From Ruminococcaceae bacterium UBA7080 (GTDB taxonomy: Bacteria > Bacillota > Clostridia > Oscillospirales > Acutalibacteraceae), in the NCBI GenBank assembly GCA_002493595.1, contig DKZG01000014.1:1-64000 (forward strand): 64,000 nucleotides of DNA. Reading direction: 5' to 3'. Every line of letters starts with the position of its first letter. The first letter of the stretch is position 1. The translations under genes were made by a program, and so were the position numbers. Positions 61,152-64,000 of this stretch are shown here, piece after piece. The notes beneath the pieces were generated by a model. That model was not told where the DNA came from and searched no databases. It saw only the letters and a list, made by a program, of their open reading frames with translations.

Positions 61152-62285
61152 TCAATTAAAATATGTAACTAATTCTTTGAGTCTTTCAGGTATTTCAATA
61201 CCTTGAGGGCAATGGTCTGAGCATTTTCTGCATCCAATACAAAGATCTGCTTTTTTATCAATTTTACTGTAAAGTTCTTTTCCTTTTTCTATTGAGAGTT
61301 CACCGGTTTTTATTTTATTATAGGCTGCAAAAATAGTGCTTATTCTTACATCCTTTGGACATTGCGAACAATAGTCACACCCTGTGCATGGAATAACCTG
61401 ACTTTTGTTCATCATAGCAGCTGCATTTTCGCATATTTGAAATTCTCTTTCGGAAAACGTATGAAAATCACTTAAAGTTTTAACGTTATCATATATTTGT
61501 TCCAGAGAATTCATTCCGCTGAGAATAGTAATAACGTTGCTGTGACTTGCAACAAAGCTCATAGCCCAAGATGCAATGCTGTTGTCAGGCTTTGCATTTT
61601 TAAACATTTTTTCTATTTCGCTTTCAACAGCAGAAAGTTTTCCGCCTCGAACAGGCTCCATAACAATTACCGGTATTCCCGCATCAGTCAAAAGCTGATA
61701 CTGTGTTTTGGCATCTTGGTTTTTCCAATCCAGGTAATTCATTTGAATTTGTGCAAAATCCCATGGATGAGCAGCTATAATGTGCTTTAAATCTTCAATA
61801 GTACCATGAAAAGAAAATCCTATGTTTTTAATTCTTCCCTGTCTTCTTTTTTCGAGCAAAAAGTCGTACGCTTTAAATTCCTCGCACTTATCAAAATTTT
61901 CCTTATTGAGTGAGTGAAGAAGATAAAAATCAAAATAATCAGCACCTGTTCTAGCAAGCTGCTTTTGAAAGATCTTTTCCATATCCGTTTTTTTGGGGCA
62001 CATCCAAATAGGAAGTTTATCAGCAAGAAAATAACTATCTCTTGGATATTTTTTTAAAGCAGTGCCAATAAATTTCTCGCTTTTGCCTGCATGGTACATA
62101 TAGGCGGTATCAAAATAATTAACGCCGCTGTTATACGCTGCATCGACAAGCTGCTGACCTTTTTTGTAATCAATAAGCGGATTTGCTTCGCGTTTAACAG
62201 CAGTTTTGCAAGGCAGGCGCATTGCACCCAATCCCAGTAATGATACCTCCGTATCTTTAAACTTTCTGCGATCAACCATAATCAT
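61152..62285 (-). CDS. Aldo/keto reductase with C-terminal ferredoxin-type clusters
   Basis: A 377-residue protein. An aldo/keto reductase domain (about 1-280, with the catalytic Tyr in FDTAYMYHAGKSE) is fused to an iron-sulfur domain with C300, C303, C306, C309 and C349, C352, C355, C359, suggesting two 4Fe-4S clusters. Such fusions are common in anaerobes; the substrate and electron partner are unknown. ATG 62285 is chosen with GGAAAG upstream; a second ATG at 62279 is possible. Separate from cysS by 83 bp, with no obvious promoter. Confidence 0.85.
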   Translation of the reverse strand: MIMVDRRKFKDTEVSLLGLGAMRLPCKTAVKREANPLIDYKKGQQLVDAAYNSGVNYFDTAYMYHAGKSEKFIGTALKKYPRDSYFLADKLPIWMCPKKTDMEKIFQKQLARTGADYFDFYLLHSLNKENFDKCEEFKAYDFLLEKRRQGRIKNIGFSFHGTIEDLKHIIAAHPWDFAQIQMNYLDWKNQDAKTQYQLLTDAGIPVIVMEPVRGGKLSAVESEIEKMFKNAKPDNSIASWAMSFVASHSNVITILSGMNSLEQIYDNVKTLSDFHTFSEREFQICENAAAMMNKSQVIPCTGCDYCSQCPKDVRISTIFAAYNKIKTGELSIEKGKELYSKIDKKADLCIGCRKCSDHCPQGIEIPERLKELVTYFN

Positions 62286-62368
62286 TCACATAGTCTTTCC
62301 GCCCACTAATATTTTCACGTTTCTCGCCTATGGGCTGACAAGTCGTAGTTTGAAAAAATTAAAGAATA

Positions 62369-63763
62369 CTATTCCTTTGTCCAGGTAACACCCTGAGGTG
62401 TATCCTTTAATATAATTCCCTTGGATTTTAAATCGTCGCGGATTTTATCGGCTGCAGCCCAATCTTTATTAGCCCTTGCTTTTTGACGTTTTGCAATAAG
62501 TGCTTCAATCTCAGCATCAAGGTCATTGGACTTTCTGTTATATAGAATACCCAGCACACCGCACAGCTCATCAAAAATCTCTGCAGCAGACATACAGATC
62601 TTTTTAGAAATATTTTTATCAAGAATTTTGGTATTGATATCCTTAACGAGTTCAAAAACAGCTGAGAGTCCGTCAGCTGTATTCAGATCATCATCCATTG
62701 CAGTGATGAATTGTTCTCTGCGGTTTGTAATTAAAGCAAGAAGCTCATCATCACAGGCAACATCATCATTCGCATTTTTGATTGCAAAATCAAGACTTTC
62801 ACGACAAGTATAAAGCCTATCAAGAGCAGATTTACACTGTTCAATGATTTCAAGATTATAATTAATTGGTGAGCGATAATGTGATGAAATAAGAAAATAA
62901 CGTATTACTTCATAGCCATAAACGTCAGCAATTTCGCGAACAGTCTTAAAATTGCCGAGAGATTTGCTCATTTTAACATTGTCAACGTTTATATATCCAT
63001 TATGCATCCAGTATTTAGCAAAGGTACATCCGTTAGCACATTCGCTCTGAGTAATTTCATTTTCATGATGAGGAAAGACCAAATCCTTACCGCCGCAGTG
63101 AATATCAATTGTTTTGCCAAGATAGCGTCTGTTCATTGCAGAGCATTCAATATGCCAGCCCGGTCTGCCTTTGCCCCATGGTGACTCCCAGTAAGGTTCT
63201 CCTTCTTTTGCTGCTTTCCAGAGTGCAAAGTCAAGAGGATCTTCCTTCTTTTCACCGATGGCAATTCTGGCACCTGACTGCAAATCCTCAATCGGCTGGT
63301 GGCTGAGTTTGCCGTATTCTTTAAATTTCAGCGTACGGAAATACACATCACCGTCAACAGCATAAGCATATCCCTTTGCTTCAAGTGATTGGATTATATC
63401 GATTATCTCGTCGATGTTTTCGGTAGCTTTCGGATGTACCGTAGCATCCTTAAAATTGAGTCCGTGGGCATCTGTCCAAAATTCCTTGATGTATTTTTTT
63501 GAAACTTCCTCGAAGGTAATTCCCTCTTCATTCGCTCTTTTGATTATTTTATCATCAACATCAGTAAAATTCTGAACAAATTTTACATTCATTCCGCGAT
63601 ATTCCATATATCTTCTGAGAACATCAAACACGCAAAGCGGCCTTGCATTGCCAATATGAATAAAATTATAAACTGTTGGCCCGCAGGCATAAATTTTAAC
63701 TTCATTCTTATCTACAGGTACAAATTCTTCTTTCCGGCGTGTCATTGTGTTATAAATCTTCAT
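62369..63763 (-). CDS. cysS: Cysteinyl-tRNA synthetase
   Basis: A 464-residue class I synthetase. Motifs YACGPTVYNFIHIGNARPL (HIGH and zinc Cys), KMSKSLGNFK (KMSKS), and the helical C-terminal domain. Zinc ligands include the first Cys and GHIECSAM-region residues. AAGGAG precedes ATG 63763. It follows cysE with a one-base overlap (TAATG), a classical Firmicutes pair. Confidence 0.97.
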   Translation of the reverse strand: MKIYNTMTRRKEEFVPVDKNEVKIYACGPTVYNFIHIGNARPLCVFDVLRRYMEYRGMNVKFVQNFTDVDDKIIKRANEEGITFEEVSKKYIKEFWTDAHGLNFKDATVHPKATENIDEIIDIIQSLEAKGYAYAVDGDVYFRTLKFKEYGKLSHQPIEDLQSGARIAIGEKKEDPLDFALWKAAKEGEPYWESPWGKGRPGWHIECSAMNRRYLGKTIDIHCGGKDLVFPHHENEITQSECANGCTFAKYWMHNGYINVDNVKMSKSLGNFKTVREIADVYGYEVIRYFLISSHYRSPINYNLEIIEQCKSALDRLYTCRESLDFAIKNANDDVACDDELLALITNRREQFITAMDDDLNTADGLSAVFELVKDINTKILDKNISKKICMSAAEIFDELCGVLGILYNRKSNDLDAEIEALIAKRQKARANKDWAAADKIRDDLKSKGIILKDTPQGVTWTKE

Positions 63764-64000
63764 TACAGAGACTCCTTCAAAATTTCAATTTCTTCCTCTA
63801 ATTTTTCAATCTTTTTAAGATTGTTTTTAATTGCGTTCATAACCGGATCCGGAATGTTAATCTGATCAAGATCGTCAATACGCTCACCGTCAATCCTGAC
63901 AACTTCACCCGGCACGCCGACTACTGTACAGTTAGGGTCAACATCTTTAACCACCACTGCACCGGCAGCAACCTTGGCATTACGGCCTATTGTTATAGGA
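63763..64000 (-). CDS. cysE: Serine acetyltransferase (CysE), C-terminal part, runs off the window
   Basis: Only the last 79 codons are present; the gene begins beyond the window end. The visible piece is hexapeptide-repeat sequence (PITIGRNAKVAAGAVVVKDV and VVGVPGEVVR) followed by a charged helical tail, as in CysE. Placement next to cysS supports serine acetyltransferase, which makes O-acetylserine for cysteine. A GTG at 63957 is an internal codon, not the start. Confidence 0.88.
   Translation of the reverse strand, partial: PITIGRNAKVAAGAVVVKDVDPNCTVVGVPGEVVRIDGERIDDLDQINIPDPVMNAIKNNLKKIEKLEEEIEILKESL

Noticed and set aside
1..64000. CRISPR array, prophage, toxin-antitoxin or defence island
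   Set aside because: No regular repeats, transposases, phage structural genes or small toxin pairs were seen in either strand; gene content is core chromosome throughout.

Overview
This 64 kb window reads as ordinary chromosome of an AT-rich, endospore-forming, low-GC Gram-positive anaerobe, most likely a member of the Clostridia (Oscillospirales/Ruminococcaceae-like). Evidence: a complete spoIIIAA-AH operon, spoIIID, spoIIR, cwlD and a spoIIM-like gene; AddAB instead of RecBCD; Firmicutes gene order (spoIIIA, asp23/yqhY, nusB, xseA, xseB, ispA, dxs, tlyA, argR, recN and queA, tgt, yajC, yrzE); a SAM-I riboswitch; strong Shine-Dalgarno sequences; and an aldo/keto reductase with ferredoxin-type clusters. 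I saw no prophage, transposase, CRISPR array, plasmid gene or defence island. Nearly every base is core metabolism, information processing or sporulation.

Layout. 1-110: tRNA-Cys and its terminator. 266-5817: arabinose operon araB-araA-araD followed by a secreted VanW/fibronectin-type protein. 5971-12711: mostly leftward genes (epimerase with zinc ribbon, proC, spoIIID, a small membrane protein, prs) with a rightward metK (SAM riboswitch) and acetyltransferase. 12851-15955: a giant GtrA/YfhO-like membrane protein. 16078-20721: spoIIIA operon. 20819-30530: asp23-nusB-TsaD paralogue-xseA-xseB-ispA-dxs-tlyA-nadK-argR-recN. 30642-31862: tyrS. 31968-47767: a ten-gene, tightly packed run (ligA, unknown membrane protein, murD, two M42 aminopeptidases, GNAT, methionine-gamma-lyase-like, DUF2461, addB, addA). 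47862-49378: rpmE, yigZ, spoIIR. 49476-49704: two leftward tRNA-Leu genes. 49790-54278: leftward hydroxyacid dehydrogenase, then cwlD-radA and xerD. 54268-58105: leftward queA-tgt-yajC-yrzE and spoIIM-like gene. 58278-61085: asd-dapA-dapB (lysine/diaminopimelate). 61152-64000: leftward cysE (partial)-cysS and a ferredoxin-type aldo/keto reductase.

Working together: the sporulation genes cover engulfment and the mother-cell/forespore channel (spoIIIA, spoIIM-like), the forespore-to-mother-cell signal (spoIIR), mother-cell regulation (spoIIID) and cortex modification (cwlD). asd-dapA-dapB, murD and cwlD all bear on peptidoglycan. recN, addAB, ligA, radA, xseAB and xerD form a dispersed DNA repair/recombination set. 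Genes of unknown role that stand out are the membrane-anchored protein at 33962-34798, the zinc-ribbon epimerase, the GtrA-YfhO fusion and the VanW protein behind araD. The most unusual regulatory architecture is at spoIIR and yrzE, where the ribosome binding site sits inside the 3' arm of a terminator-like hairpin.
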